A stretch of 64,000 nt of DNA from Patellaria atrata CBS 101060 (taxonomy: Eukaryota > Ascomycota > Dothideomycetes > Patellariales > Patellariaceae): contig MU006123.1 of the NCBI GenBank assembly GCA_010093705.1, positions 1 through 64,000 on the forward strand, read 5' to 3'. Position 1 is the first letter of the stretch, and each line of letters begins with the position of its first letter. The position numbers were made by a program, and so were the translations under genes. Of this stretch, positions 26,769-40,354 are shown piece by piece. The notes beneath the pieces are model-generated. The model made no database searches, was not told where the DNA came from, and worked only from the letters and a program-made list of their open reading frames with translations.

Positions 26769-29700
26769 ATAGCTATATATATAATTTCTTAATTTATTTA
26801 GCTTTTAACGTTACTTTTTATAAAATACTTTAAATTATTCTTAGCTTATAATATACTTCTAGTTTAAAACTATAGTTTATATAGAAGGGTGAAATCTTTA
26901 TAGTATTAGATTTCGCGTTATTATATATAAATTATACTATTAGTAATAGCTCTATCTAGTTATTCTACTAATAATTTATATAATTATATAAGTATTATTC
27001 TAGAGATTAATTTATTCTCTTCGTTTAGCTATCTATTTATAGATAGAAGCTTATTAATAGCTTATAATTTACCCTTAAACTTTATATTAGAGTTTATTAA
27101 AACGTTAATTTAAATAGTTTATCTTTATTTAAGATAATCTCTTTTAATATTTAATAATTTACTAGCACTATTTTTATTACTAATACTATTATTTATAGTG
27201 CTATTATCGTCGTCTTTACTAATATAAAGTAAGTGAACTTTATTAATCGTTCTACGATAACTAATATCGCGTTATACTCTACTCCTATCGTTAGATTTTT
27301 AGATCTTAATAGATCTATAATAAAGTTTATCGTTATTAAGTTCTATACTCGCTTTAGTAGCTTAATATATTATATCTATTTATAAGATATATGCTTTACA
27401 CTCTTATTTTATATATAGTTATTATATTTTAAGATAACTTACTTCACTATACTCTTTATTCTTAGGAAATAGTAATTCCTTAAAATCCTTTTTAAGATTT
27501 TATTAATACCTTAGTAACTATATACTAGTGCTTCGTAGATCTCTTTAGTAAGAGTCTTTTATAGAATTATTAGTATATATATAAGTTTATCGTATAACTA
27601 TATTTTTTAAGTTATTTATATTACTCTAAAATTATTACTCTTTTAGAACTTCTCTATTATACTATCTTTCTAATAGGTATTATAAATTTATTATTCTCTC
27701 GTGAATTTAATTATTAGTATTATAGCTAATTTTAGCTAATTATAGATAATCGCGTTATTTTCTTTCTTTAATATTATATTATATACTAATTTCGTTTCTT
27801 CTAGATAGTTAAATCTTCTATTTATAGTATTAGCTAGTCTATTTTCGACTTCTAGTTTATAGAATATTTTAAAGTTAAAGAATATAAGTATTTCTATCTA
27901 TTTTACTTATCTTCGATTTAACTTCTTTATTATAAGGAAGTTTATTAAGTTTTAATAATCTAATTAAACTTTTATAGTATACTTAAGTCTTTTAAAGTAT
28001 AATCTCTATTATTCGAATACGTCGATAATCGCTAATAGCTCTTTATCGTGTATATCGTAGTTTAGCTCTATAGCCGTAAACTTTCGTAAGTAAAAGATTA
28101 CCGGATATAATTATTCTTTCTCGTCTAGCTAATTTATATATACACCTAGTATATAATTAAATATATTAGTTTTTATTACTATTAATTTCTCTAAGTTAAA
28201 TATAATTAAGATAGATACTATAATAAACTTTTTCTTAAATTTATTAAATACGTCTCGTATCTTCTCTATCTAAATAAAGGTATTTTCCTTCTTTATTAAT
28301 TCTAATAGCGGTGTTATTATCTTTAAGTACCCCTAAATAAACTTTCTATAATAGTTTATAAAACTTAAGAACGATTATATATCTTTTACGCTCTTTAGCG
28401 TTAGCTAATCTTAAATTATAGCTATTTTTTTTTAGGTCTACTCGTATATCTTTAATAGTAACGATAAAGTCTAGAAATTCTATTTCTTTAATATAGAATT
28501 TATATTTATCTAGATATACTAGAAGTCTCTTTTCTTATAATTTTATTAATACTTTCTTTATATATTCTTTATACTCTTCGAGTGTTTTATTCGTATATAC
28601 TAGTATATTATCTAGGTAAGTAGTTATAAATATATCTAAATACTCTTTTAATATATAATTAATCACTACTTAAAACGTTACTAAAGCGTTAATTAAATTA
28701 AATAATATTATTATATATTTATATAGTTTAAATTTTATTCTTATAGCTATCTTCTATTCTTCGCCTTCTTTTATTCTAATTCGATAGTAACTATCTCGGA
28801 TATCGAATTTCGTAAACTATTTTATTCCTTATAATCTATCTTAGATTTCTAAGATTAAGGGTAACGGATACTTATTCTTAATTATAGTATTATTTAACTA
28901 TTTATAGTTAATATATAATCTTAGCTTATTATTCTTCTTTAGTATAAATAGAATTAGTAAAGTTATTAGACTTTCACTAAATTATATATATCTCTTTTCT
29001 AAGTTAGTATAGATATATTCTTTAAATACTTTATATTATTCTCTTATTAACGGGTAAATCGGTCTAAATTATAATTTCGTACTCTCTTTTAGCATTATTT
29101 CGTGATCCTATGTCTAATAATTTAGAAATATAGTCGCTATATCTTTTTTAAATAAGTCTTTAAACTCGCTATACTTTTTAAGTATCTTAGATTCTTTAAA
29201 AACCTTTTTAACGTTTACTTTTCTAAGCTATACTACTTTTATACTTTAAAGTTTATTTCTATAGATTTTTATTATCTTATAATACGAAATATATTCTACG
29301 GGTATATTAGCGTCTATCTACTTAATACGTCTCGTTCACTTAACTTTATTCCTTTATAAAATATTTTAATTAATTTAAATATTTTTATCTTCTAATTAAT
29401 ATTTAGGTTTATTATTTATAATTAGTCTATTCCTAAAATTATATCTATATCTCCTAGATTAGTTATAGGAATACGCTAAGTAATTACTTTCTCTTATATA
29501 TTAACTTCTACTAATATAGTCCTAAAGTTAATTAAATCTTATTTATAATCTATTTCTTCGTTATTTCCTAGTTATAACGGGACTAAATTCTTAAATTTTA
29601 TATAAGATATATTTTTCTTCTCTATCTATCGAGATAAGATAAACGAATTAATAGCGTCGCTATTAATTAGCGTTATCGTTCTCTTACTATATATAGTAAT

Positions 29701-31871
29701 ATCTATTTAAAGCGTTTTATTATTACTTTATAAGGTTCTTAGGAACTTAAGAGCTATATTTCTCGATTATTCCTATTTTAAGTGGCTTAGTAGTTTTTTA
29801 TATAGCTATATATTAGGTAACTAGATTCTATATATATAATCTAGTATAGTTTATTATATTAGTTATAGTATAAATCTTTATAATATTCTTTATACTTTAA
29901 CTCTCGATATTCTTATTTAATAATTATATTATAACTTAGGTTATTTTTAATTCCTACTTTTTATCTCTACGCGGTATAGTAATCGTATTATATTCCTTTA
30001 ATAATGTATTATCTAAAATCTATTATATTATATTTAGTAACTTAATAGTTTCTCCGTTATTTTTAAGTATTTTTATTTCCTATAAAAATACTTTTTCTTT
30101 ATAAAACTTTTCTTTTAATTCTTTATAGTATTAATAATCCGTGCTATATTTATAATCTACCTATATTACCGCTATATATTCTATATAGATTAATATCTAA
30201 TAATATTATCTATATTTAAGTTTATCTATATAATTAAAACTATTATATTTTTTATAATCGTTTATTAGTAGTTTAAGTCCTCGATTTTTCTCGAGTATTT
30301 TTATTTTATCTTTATAGATTTTATACCCTTTTACCTAGCACTCGCTTTTAAATAAATATATATATATAGAGTCTTAATTCCTAAACTTTACTATAATCTT
30401 CTATTATTTATAATATAAGTAGTTATCCTTTTTATATTATATTTATCGAAAGGCTAAATAGTCTTCTACTTTTAATATAAGATTTAATTATTATTCTTTA
30501 ATAATTATATCGATATTAGATTTAGATTTAATTAATTTCTTATTCTAGAATTTTTATTTAAGCTAATATTATTATTTTATAATCCGATATATAAAGCTTA
30601 ATCTATTAAATATTTATACTTTAATTCTTTAATTTTAATTCTATATTAGGTATTCTAATACTATATATATATTTATATTTTTATATATCTAATATTATTA
30701 ATAGTTTAAATATTATCGAAATATCTCCTTTTCTAGCTAGTTTTCTACTATTAAAAATAATATTAATAGCTTACTTACCTTTATTTAATAAAGTAATAGT
30801 ATTTCTTTAATCTCTTCTTCTTCTAGTAATAAAACTAGTAATAATAGTATTAAGTATATAACTTTAAATTATATACGTTAGTTATATCGCGATAGTGGTT
30901 ATATCTTCTATAAATAATCTCTTTTAAAATATCCTATTTCTTTATATTATAAATATACTTTATTCGTAAAATATTTCTTTTCTTTTTAGATAAATTATCG
31001 TTATTTTTTCGACTTTTTTTATTTTATCTATTATAGTTAGTTAAAATCTATTAAGTCTTTCTAATCTTATCTATTTATAGCTTTTATTATCTTCTTTTTA
31101 TATCTAATTATAATATTCTTTTATTCTCTCTTTTTCTATCTATATTTATATAACCTATTATTTATTCTAACTATTAAGGTCACTATATCTTATATTATTA
31201 TTAGTCTTTTATAATAAACTTACTCGTTCTTCACTTCTTCTATTAAATTTTAATAGAAGATTATTATTAATAATTTATTAGGTTAATCTAATATTAATAT
31301 TATCTATTAAAATATAATTATATACTTTAAAGTTAATTCTTTTTATTTAAGTCTTTAGAGCTTCCTTTTAATTATTTATTATTTATCGATTTCTTTAAAG
31401 ATATTTTTAAGTATTTTCTTAAACTTTTAAAATAATATAAAGATTTTACTTATTTTATCTTCTTAATCTTTCTTATTATTCTTAAGATAATCTTATATAA
31501 TAGATTTAAACTATTTTAAAACGTCTTCTTTAAAGTATATTAATATATTAAGTATATATTTATTATTATCCGTTAATCTTATTCTCTTATAATAGATTTT
31601 TATCTAGGTTAAGAATCTCTTTAGCTTATCTTATTTACTATTATATAATATAGGTTCTTTAACTTTCGTAGTTCGCTTTTATAGTAAAATTAACTATATA
31701 ATAAGTTATTTAAGCTAATCTTTAAGTTTTTAGATTATTCTTTCACTTTTAAGTTTATTAATATATTTATATAACGTTTAGATATATTCTTTATCTATCT
31801 TTATATTAACTATAGCTAATAATATTATATTTAAGTCTATTATACGCTTTTCTATTATATAGTAATTATAA

Positions 31872-32448
31872 TATTATAATAGGAGTTTATACTTATTAAA
31901 ATAAAATTAGATAAGTTTAGAAATACGCCTAACTTCTTATTTAATATAATTAACTATAAAGGTAAATTTAGTAAAGTGATAGAATTTATATAATAAAGAT
32001 ATTTTAAATTATTAATATAATTTACTAACTCTTTAACTTTAAGTAATACTTACGATAAGATAAGATATACTATATAGAAATAGCGTAATAAATAAAGTTA
32101 AGTTTAAAACTATAATATCTAAATTTATAAGTAAGATTAATAGTAAAAGTAACTATAAAGAATCTAAATATATAAAAGAAAAATTATCCTTAAATATTTC
32201 TATTCTTCTATAACTAATTTAATATTAATTACTCTATTCACTCTACTTACTTCTATATATATCGAGTATATCGATTATTCTAATCACGTTAATCGCTTTA
32301 CTCGCTCTACTCGCTTCTATATACGTTAAGCACGTCGAGTACCTCGATTATATTATATAATCTACCGTCCCACGATGATTATTCCGCTCCGTCACTTTAT
32401 ATTAACGTTCTATTAATAATACCGTACCTTTATTTTATAATTATAATA
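31872..32448 (-). repeat. Right (5') LTR of element B
   Basis: A 577-bp partner of 18,579-19,155, followed by TATAA and resumption of element F. Confidence 0.85.
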
Positions 32449-35400
32449 TATAACTAATATATATAATTTAAAGTTATATATCTAATATTATTATTACTAG
32501 TCTTATCGCTAGAAGAGAAAGAGATTAAAAAAACGCCGCTATCTTATTAAATAAAGATAAGTAGATTATTAATATTATTTTTAATAGTAGAAAATTAGCT
32601 AGAAAAGGAAATATTTTAATAATATTTAAATTACTAATAATATTAGATATACGGAAATATATATATATATATATAATATTAAAATATCTAATATAGAATT
32701 AAAGTTAAAGAATTAAAATATAAATATTTAATAGACTAAATCTTATATATTAAATTATAGAATAATAATATTAGTTTAAATAAGAATTTTAGAATTAAGA
32801 GTTAATTAAACTCGAATTTAATAATAATATAATTATTAAAGAATAATAATTAAACTTTATATTAAAAATAAAAAACTATTTAACCTTTTAATAAATATAA
32901 TATAAAGAAGACGACTATTTATACTATAAATAATAGAAGATTATAACGAAATTTAGGAATTAAGATCTTATTTATATACATTTATTTAAAGGTGAATACT
33001 AGATAAGAGGATATAAAATCTATAAAAATAAAATAAAAGTATTTAAAAAGAATTAAGAATTTAAGCTATTAATAAATAATTATAAGAAATAAAATAGTTT
33101 TAATTATATAGATAGATTTAAATATAAATAATATTATTAAATATTAATTTATACGAAATATATAGTAATAATATAAGAAGATTACGAATATAATATAGAT
33201 TACTAGTATTATAGAGAATTAGAGAAAAAGTTTTATAAAATAAAAGTGTTTCTATAGAAAATGAAAGTGCTTAAAAATAGTGAAGAAACTATTAAATAAG
33301 CTATTAAATATAATATAATAGACTTTAAATAGTATATAATTAGAGGAATATAATATAATTATTATACTATATAAAGATAAAGAGTAAAAATTAAAAGTAA
33401 CCTAAATTATAATATAATTATTAAATAAGAATATTAAGAGATAAAATATAAAAAATATTATAAAGATTCCTATTATAACTAATATAATAAATTATATTAG
33501 ACTATATATATAAAATCTAATTATCTAGTTTATAGTTATATAAAAAATTATTAAATTACTTAAAATAGAAATAATTAAGAAATATAGCTTCTAAATTTCT
33601 TAAAACTCTATAAAATAATAATAAAACGCTTTAAATAAATATTACTATATATAATAAAAGAATAATAACGTTAATTAATAATAACGCTATTAATTTATTT
33701 ATCTTATCTCGATAAATAGAAAAGAAAAGTATATTTTATATAAAATTTAAGAATTTAATCCCGCTACGACTAGAAAATAATAAAGAAATAGAATATAGAT
33801 AAGATCTAATTAACTTTAAAACTATATTAATAAAAGTTAATATATAAGAAAAGATAATTATTTAGTATATCTCTATAATTAATCTAGAAAATATAAATAT
33901 AATTTTAAAGATAGATTAGTTATAAATAATAAATTTAAATATTAATTAGAAAATAAAAAATATCTAAATTAATTAAAATATTTTATAAAAGAATAGAGTT
34001 AAGTGAATAAGATATATTAAATAGATAAATATTAATATATTTATAAAATATATTTCGTATTATAAAATAATAAAGATCTATAAAAATAAATTTAAAAGTA
34101 TAGAAGTAATATAATTTAGAAAAGTAAATATTAAAAAGATTTTTAAAAAATTTAAAATATTAAAAAAGTATAATAAGTTTAAAGATTTATTTAAAAAAGA
34201 TATAACGACTATACTTTTAAATTACTAGATATAGAATTATAAAATAATATTAAAAGAAGGCGTGAAACTATAATCTAGTCTAATTTACCCGTTAATAAGA
34301 GAATAATATAAAGTATTTAAGAAATATATCTATATTAACTTAAAAAAAAGATATATATAATTTAATAAAAGCTTAATAGCTTTATCGATTCTATTTATAC
34401 TAAAGAAGAATAGTAAACTAAAATTATATATCGATTATAGATAATTAAATAATATTATAATTAAGAATAAATACTTATTATTTTTAATTTTAGAAATTTA
34501 AAATAGATTATAAAAAGTAAAATAGTTTATAAAATTCGATATTCGAGATAATTACTATTAAATTAGAATAAAAGAAGGTGAAGAATAAAAGATAATTATA
34601 AAAATAAGATTTAAACTATATAAATATATAATAATACTATTTAGCTTAATTAACACTTTAATAATATTTTAAGTAGTGATTAATTATATATTAAAAGAAT
34701 ATTTAGATATATTTATAATTATTTACCTAGATAATATACTAATATATATAAATAAAACGCTTAAAGAGTATAGAAAGTATATAAAGAAAGTATTAATAAA
34801 GTTATAAGAAAAAAAACTTCTAGTATACTTAAATAAGTGTAAATTCTATATTAAAAAAATAAAATTTCTAGACTTTATCGTTATTATTAAAGGTATATAA
34901 GTAGACTTAAAAAAGATAGCCGTAATTTAAGATTAACTAACGCTAAAGAACGTAAAAGATATATAATTATTCTTAAATTTCGTGAATTATTATAGAAAGT
35001 TTATCTAGAAGTACTTAAAAGTAATAACACCGTTATTAAAATTAATAAAGAAGGAAAATATCTTTATTTAAATAAAAGAAATATAAAAAGTATTTAATAA
35101 ATTTAAAAAGAAATTCACTATAATATTTATTTTAATTATATTTAATTTAGAGAAATTAATAATATTAAAAATTAATATATCTAATTATATATTAGATATA
35201 TATATAAGTTAATTAGATAAGAAAGAATAATTATATTTAATAATCTTTTATTTATAAAAGTTTATAGTTATAAAGCTAAATTATAATATATATAATAAAG
35301 AATTATTAGCGATTATCGATATATTTAAATAGTAAAGATTATATTTTAAAGGACCTAAATATATTATAAAAGTTTAGTTAAATTATTAAAATCTAATAAA

Positions 35401-37710
35401 CTTCCTTATAATAAAGAAATTAAATCGAAAATAAGTAAAATAAATAGAAATACTTATATTCTTTAACTTTAAAATATTTTATAGACTAAAAGTTAAAAAT
35501 AAACTAATTAATATTATAAATAAAAGATTTAACTACTTAAAAGAAATAAAACTAATATATAATATAGTATTTAAGAAAGAAAATAACGCGATTATCTATA
35601 ATTAACTAAGATTAGCTATAATATTAAAGATTAAATTTATAAGAGAATAATAAATTTATAACGCCTATTAAAAGAATAGTATAATAGAGAAGTTCTAAAA
35701 AGGTAATAATTTTAGAGGAATATAAATAGTTAAAAAAATATAGTTATATAATAAACTTATATATATATTAATAATACTATAAAAGACCTTTACTAAGGAA
35801 ATTCACGAAACACTAGTATATAATTATTAAGGTATTAATAAAATTTTAAAAAAGATCTTAAAGAATTATTATTTTCTAAAGATATAAGATATAATAAAGT
35901 AAATTATCTTAAAGTATAATAATTATATATAGAATAAAAATATAAAATATATACTTTATAGATAAATATAATATATTAAACTATTAAAGCGAGTATGGAA
36001 CTTAATAATAATAGACTTTATTATAAATTTACTAGAATCTAAAAATCTAATAATAGAAATAAAGTATAATATAATATTAGTTATTATAAAATAATTAATA
36101 AAGTTTATCTACTTTATACTAATAAAGATAATAATAATAGCACTATAAATAGTAGTATTAATAATAAAAATAATATTAATAAATTATTAGATATTAAAAG
36201 AGATTATCTTAAATAAAGATAAACTATTTAAATTAATATTTTAATAGACTTTAATATAAAGTTTAAAGATAAACTATAAACTATTAATAAGCTTTTATTT
36301 ATAAATAAATAGTTAAATTAAAAGAATAAATTAATCTCTAAAATAATACTTATATAATTATATAAATTATTAGTAGAATAATTAGATAAAACTATTATTA
36401 ATAGTATAATTCGTATATAATAATACGAAATCTAATATTATAAAGGTTTTACCCTTTTATATAAATTATAGTTTTAAACTAGAAGTATATTATAAACTAA
36501 GAATAATTTAGAGTATTTTATAAGAAATAATATTAAAAGTCGAGTAAATTAAAGAATTATATAAATAATTATTATAAGATATAATCTTTTAGATAATAAA
36601 AGTTATAAAGTATAGTAATTAATATAAATCGCTAGAATTAATCTTTAAAAAAGGGAATAAAGTTTACTTATTATAAAAAAATCTTAAGACGAAGCGACCT
36701 AATAAAAAACTAGATTATAAGAAAATTAGTCCTTTTAAAATTAAATAGATAAAAGGAAAAATTAATTATAAATTAAAATTACTATAAAAAATAAAGATAT
36801 ATCTACTTTTCTATATATTACTTTTAAAATAAATATATATTAACGCTAAACTTTAAATATAACTTATAGATTTTAAAAAAGAAGATATTTACGAAATAGA
36901 ATAAATCTTAAACTTATAATAAATAAATAGTTAATATAAGTATTTAGTAAAATAGAAAGGCTATAAATATATAAATAATATATAGAAATTACTTAAATAT
37001 TTAATAAACTATAATTAGAAACTTAAATAGTTTTATCGCTAAAACTAGAGAATTTTAGACTCTTAAAAGTAGAGAAATCTAAACTAGATTAACTAGAAGA
37101 AAATATAATAATAAAGAAAGAAGAAATAATTAAAAAAGTTTATTATTCTTTAATTATTTACTTTAAAGTCTTAAGTTTCTTAATAGAATTAAACTTATAA
37201 CGAGATATTTTAAACTCTTTCTCTTTAAAAGAATATAGTTATTTATAAAGATAATAAACGTAAATATAAATAACTTTTATTTAAGTATTTATTTAAATAT
37301 AGATTTACTTCTTATAATTAAGAGTAAGTTTCTTATTATTTTTAGTAATAGTTAATTTAAAATAAATTTAAATTTTTAAAGTATTAAGCTTATTTTAATT
37401 CCTTTATATTACTATAAGATTATATTTTAAACTATAAACGAAACACTTAAAATAGAAACTAGAAAGGATATTAATAATATAAAAATAAGAAGAATAATAA
37501 TAAATAGAATAAAGAATTAATATAAAATAATTATATAAAGTAATATAAATAATATAATATTAATAATAAACTAGATAAGATTTAACTTTTAATATCTCGA
37601 AAGAAAGAGAAAAAAGATATATATAACTTAATAAATAAGCGATATATTTATTATATATCTAAGTAAAAGAAATAAACTCTTAAAATAAAAGTTAAAAAAA
37701 GAGAAAATAA

Positions 37711-38315
37711 TATTATAACTATAAATTATAGGAATATATAGATAATAAATAAGGGAAAGAAAAGAATATTATTTAAAAGAATTATAAATAAAATAAGTAA
37801 TAATAAATTATATAATTTATATATTTAAACGTTTAAACGTTTAAGTTATAAAGAATAATTAAATAATTAAATAACTAAGATAATTAGGAAGAATTATATA
37901 ACTTAAATATTTAAATATTTAAATATTTTAGTCGTAAAAAATAATTAAATAATTAAATAACTAGAATAACTAGAATATAGATAATTAAATTAGTTATAAA
38001 AAATAAAAATATTTAAGAATAATTTTTTCTTTATATATTTAAATTCTTTATAATTATTCTTACTATTAATTTTATTTATAAATTTAGATATTATAATTTT
38101 AAACTTAATTTTACTTATTATATTATTTCTATATAGTATATCTTATCTTATTATAAGTATTATTTAAAGTTAAGAAGTTAATAAGTTATATCGTTAATTT
38201 AAAGTATTTTTTATTATATATATTCTATTATTTTACTAAATCTACTCTTATAATTAACTATATTAAGTGAAAAATTAGACGTGTTTTTAAACTTATCTAA
38301 CTTTATCTTAATAAG
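37711..38315 (+). repeat. 3' LTR of element F, interrupted (continues at 38,898-38,917)
   Basis: The first 605 bp of the LTR. The last 20 bp lie at 38,898-38,917 after the inserted solo LTR. Together they make 625 bp, equal to the 5' LTR. Confidence 0.85.
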
Positions 38316-38892
38316 TGTTACGGCTATAGAACGAAGATATAGTATTATTAATAGAACGATAATATAAAGCGACGGAACGGAATAACTATCGCGGGACGGT
38401 AGGTTATATAATATAATTAGGATACTCGACGTGCTCAATATATATAGGAGCGAGCGGAGCGAGTAAAGCGATTAGCGTGATCGAGGTAATCGATATACTC
38501 GATATATACTAGAGCGAGTAGAGCGAGTAGAGCGATTAATATTAAATTAACTATAAAAGGATAAGAATATTTAAAGATAGTCTTTCCCTTATATATTTAG
38601 ATTCTTCGTAGTTATTTTTACTATTAATTTTACCTATAGATTTAGATATTATAGTTTTAAACTTAACTTTACTTATTATATTATTTCTATATAGTACGTC
38701 TTATCTTATTATAAGTATTACTCGAAGTTAAGAAATTAATAAGTTATATTATTAATTTAAAGTATCTTTATTATATATATTCTATCACTTTACTAAATCT
38801 ACCTTTATAGTTAACTATATTAAGTGAGAAGCTAGACGTGTTTCTAAACTTATCTAATTCTATCTTAATAAGTATAAACTCCTATTATAATA
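38316..38892 (+). repeat. G: solo LTR inserted in the 3' LTR of F
   Basis: A 577-bp LTR of the same subfamily as element B. It starts TGTTACGGCTATAG, so the original TG is intact, and ends TATTATAATA. It is flanked by ATAAG at 38,311-38,315 and 38,893-38,897. No internal region is present, so it is either the product of LTR-LTR recombination or an original solo copy. Confidence 0.9.
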
Positions 38893-38922
38893 ATAAGTAT
38901 AGACTCCTATTATAATAAAAAT

Positions 38923-40090
38923 ATAAAAAATATATAAATAAGTAAATAATAATAATATTTTTTTCTTTATAAAATTCTTTAAACTAAGTTAATAAATAGT
39001 TTATATAATTATTAAAAATAATTATTTAATAAATATCTTTCTACTAAATATTTATATATTAATAGAAATATTAAATCTAGTTTATAGTTATCTTTTTATC
39101 TATTTAACTATTTAGCGAGGTTTTAATAATCTAGAAAAATAGGAGACTATATTTAATATATTAAAATATAAGATAATTAATACTTTATATAATTAAGAAA
39201 GAAGATAATATAAATTATTATTATTTATATATTTAATTATTATAATTTATTCGCGATTATTAGGTTAAAATTATTTACTTTTACTATATTTATTAATATA
39301 TATAATAATTATATTATTATAGATAATACTTATTATAAAGTCTATTTTATTAAAATTATAAAAATCGATATTTTAGATTATATATTTTATATATATATTA
39401 GCTATTAAATAGAATTATATATTTATTATATTTAAATCTTTATAAAAAACTTTTTAAAAGTTATAAATATAAGAAAAATATATTTTTAACTTTAATTATT
39501 ATTTAATAAAATTCTCTATCTAATATTTCTTAATATATTCTATAATATATTTTATAAGAAGTAAATTAACTATTTTTTTTATATTAATTAATTAGAATAA
39601 AAAGTCTTATATATTTAAATTTAAAATATATTAAATAATTATCTTTTCTTTAATTTCTATTAACTTTTAAAAATTAAGGCGATAATTATATTTAAAAGTT
39701 TAGCTATTTATTTTCGCGTAAAAAGTAATTTTAAAGATATTATAAATTATTATAGTTTTTTAATAATTAAGTTTTTTATTATATTAAAGAATTTAAATAA
39801 TAAAGATAATTTAACTTTTATTTAATTATATAAATATTATTAATTATAAAGAAATATATTATTATAAAAGAAAAAATTATAATATATAAAAAAGTATATT
39901 ATTTATTTATATATATTATTTATTTATAAATTATATTAATAATATTTTAATTAATATTATATAATTATAATTATTTTCTTTTATAATTTATATTATATTA
40001 AAGATATTTTAAAGCTTTAATTCTTAAATATAGCTTTAAATAAAGTTATATTAATAGTGATAAAGTAGAAAGTAATTATTATTTTTTAGA
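38923..40090. other. AT-rich DNA at the right edge of the isochore
   Basis: No gene seen. RIP-type AT-rich DNA follows the AAAAT duplication of element F. It includes the second arm of the possible inverted repeat (about 39,888-39,945). Composition changes sharply at about 40,090, where ordinary CpA/TpG use returns. Confidence 0.6.
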
Positions 40091-40124
40091 TACATGTATT
40101 TTAATAATTCAATATTAGTGGACG

Positions 40125-40151
40125 ACCGTGCACGCTCTAAAACCGTGCACG
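40125..40151. repeat. Two direct copies of ACCGTGCACG
   Basis: The 10-mer occurs at 40,125-40,134 and 40,142-40,151, and each copy contains the palindrome CGTGCACG. It lies about 40 bp inside the start of the non-AT-rich DNA. Function unknown. Confidence 0.8.
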
Positions 40152-40354
40152 GCCTGAACAAGAGCCTTAATAATTATACTATACTCCGTTCTTCCAATGA
40201 GAGGTTAGCATGGAATGGGTATAATCAAAAGATCTTGTGATTGGGCGTCATCGCGCGTACTAGCCGCGTTATGTCATTAGTGTCTTTTTGTCATTATTAA
40301 GTTATTCCTGGGTAAGGGAGTTCTAGTTCCCCTTGTTCCTTATAATTGAACCCA

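Larger units (their letters stand above)
18579..32448 (-). mobile_element. Element B: minus-strand Ty3-like LTR retrotransposon inside F
   Basis: Two 577-bp LTRs in reverse orientation (18,579-19,155 and 31,872-32,448) are flanked by TATAA at 18,574-18,578 and 32,449-32,453. Element F's gag-side sequence continues across the insertion. With element C removed the length is about 7.36 kb. The internal order matches elements A and F read backwards: gag side near 31,000-31,870, reverse transcriptase near 28,300-29,000, integrase to its left. It is broken by RIP but retains more G+C than F. Confidence 0.85.
16964..38917 (+). mobile_element. Element F: Ty3-like LTR retrotransposon with nested inserts
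   Basis: LTRs lie at 16,964-17,588 and 37,711-38,315 plus 38,898-38,917. Both total 625 bp once solo LTR G and one TSD are removed. The element is flanked by AAAAT at 16,959-16,963 and 38,918-38,922. Without element B and G it is about 7.5 kb. Gag-side sequence runs from 17,589 to 18,578 and resumes at 32,454. Reverse transcriptase lies near 34,370-34,900 and integrase further right, all in the same order as element A. It is a broken, RIP-degraded fossil and the oldest member of the stack. Confidence 0.85.
16100..39945. mobile_element. Possible DNA transposon of about 1.9 kb split by element F
   Basis: The stretch near 16,100-16,160 resembles the reverse complement of about 39,888-39,945, including the order TTATAAATAA, a TATATATAAA core and GTATAC/GTATAT. 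Removing element F and one TSD leaves about 1.9 kb between the arms, the size of a Fot1/Tc1-mariner-type element. No transposase domain could be read in the RIP-mutated interior. The outer limits are approximate and the call is an inference. Confidence 0.3.

Noticed and set aside
38214-38438. 74-residue open frame on the minus strand
   Set aside because: It crosses the junction between F's 3' LTR and the inserted solo LTR, so it cannot be a gene.
1-40090. AT-rich block as a mitochondrial DNA insertion or a whole centromere
   Set aside because: The LTR pairs, TSDs and CpA depletion show nuclear RIP-mutated retroelements. A centromere cannot be excluded, but nothing in the sequence shows one, and genes follow immediately.
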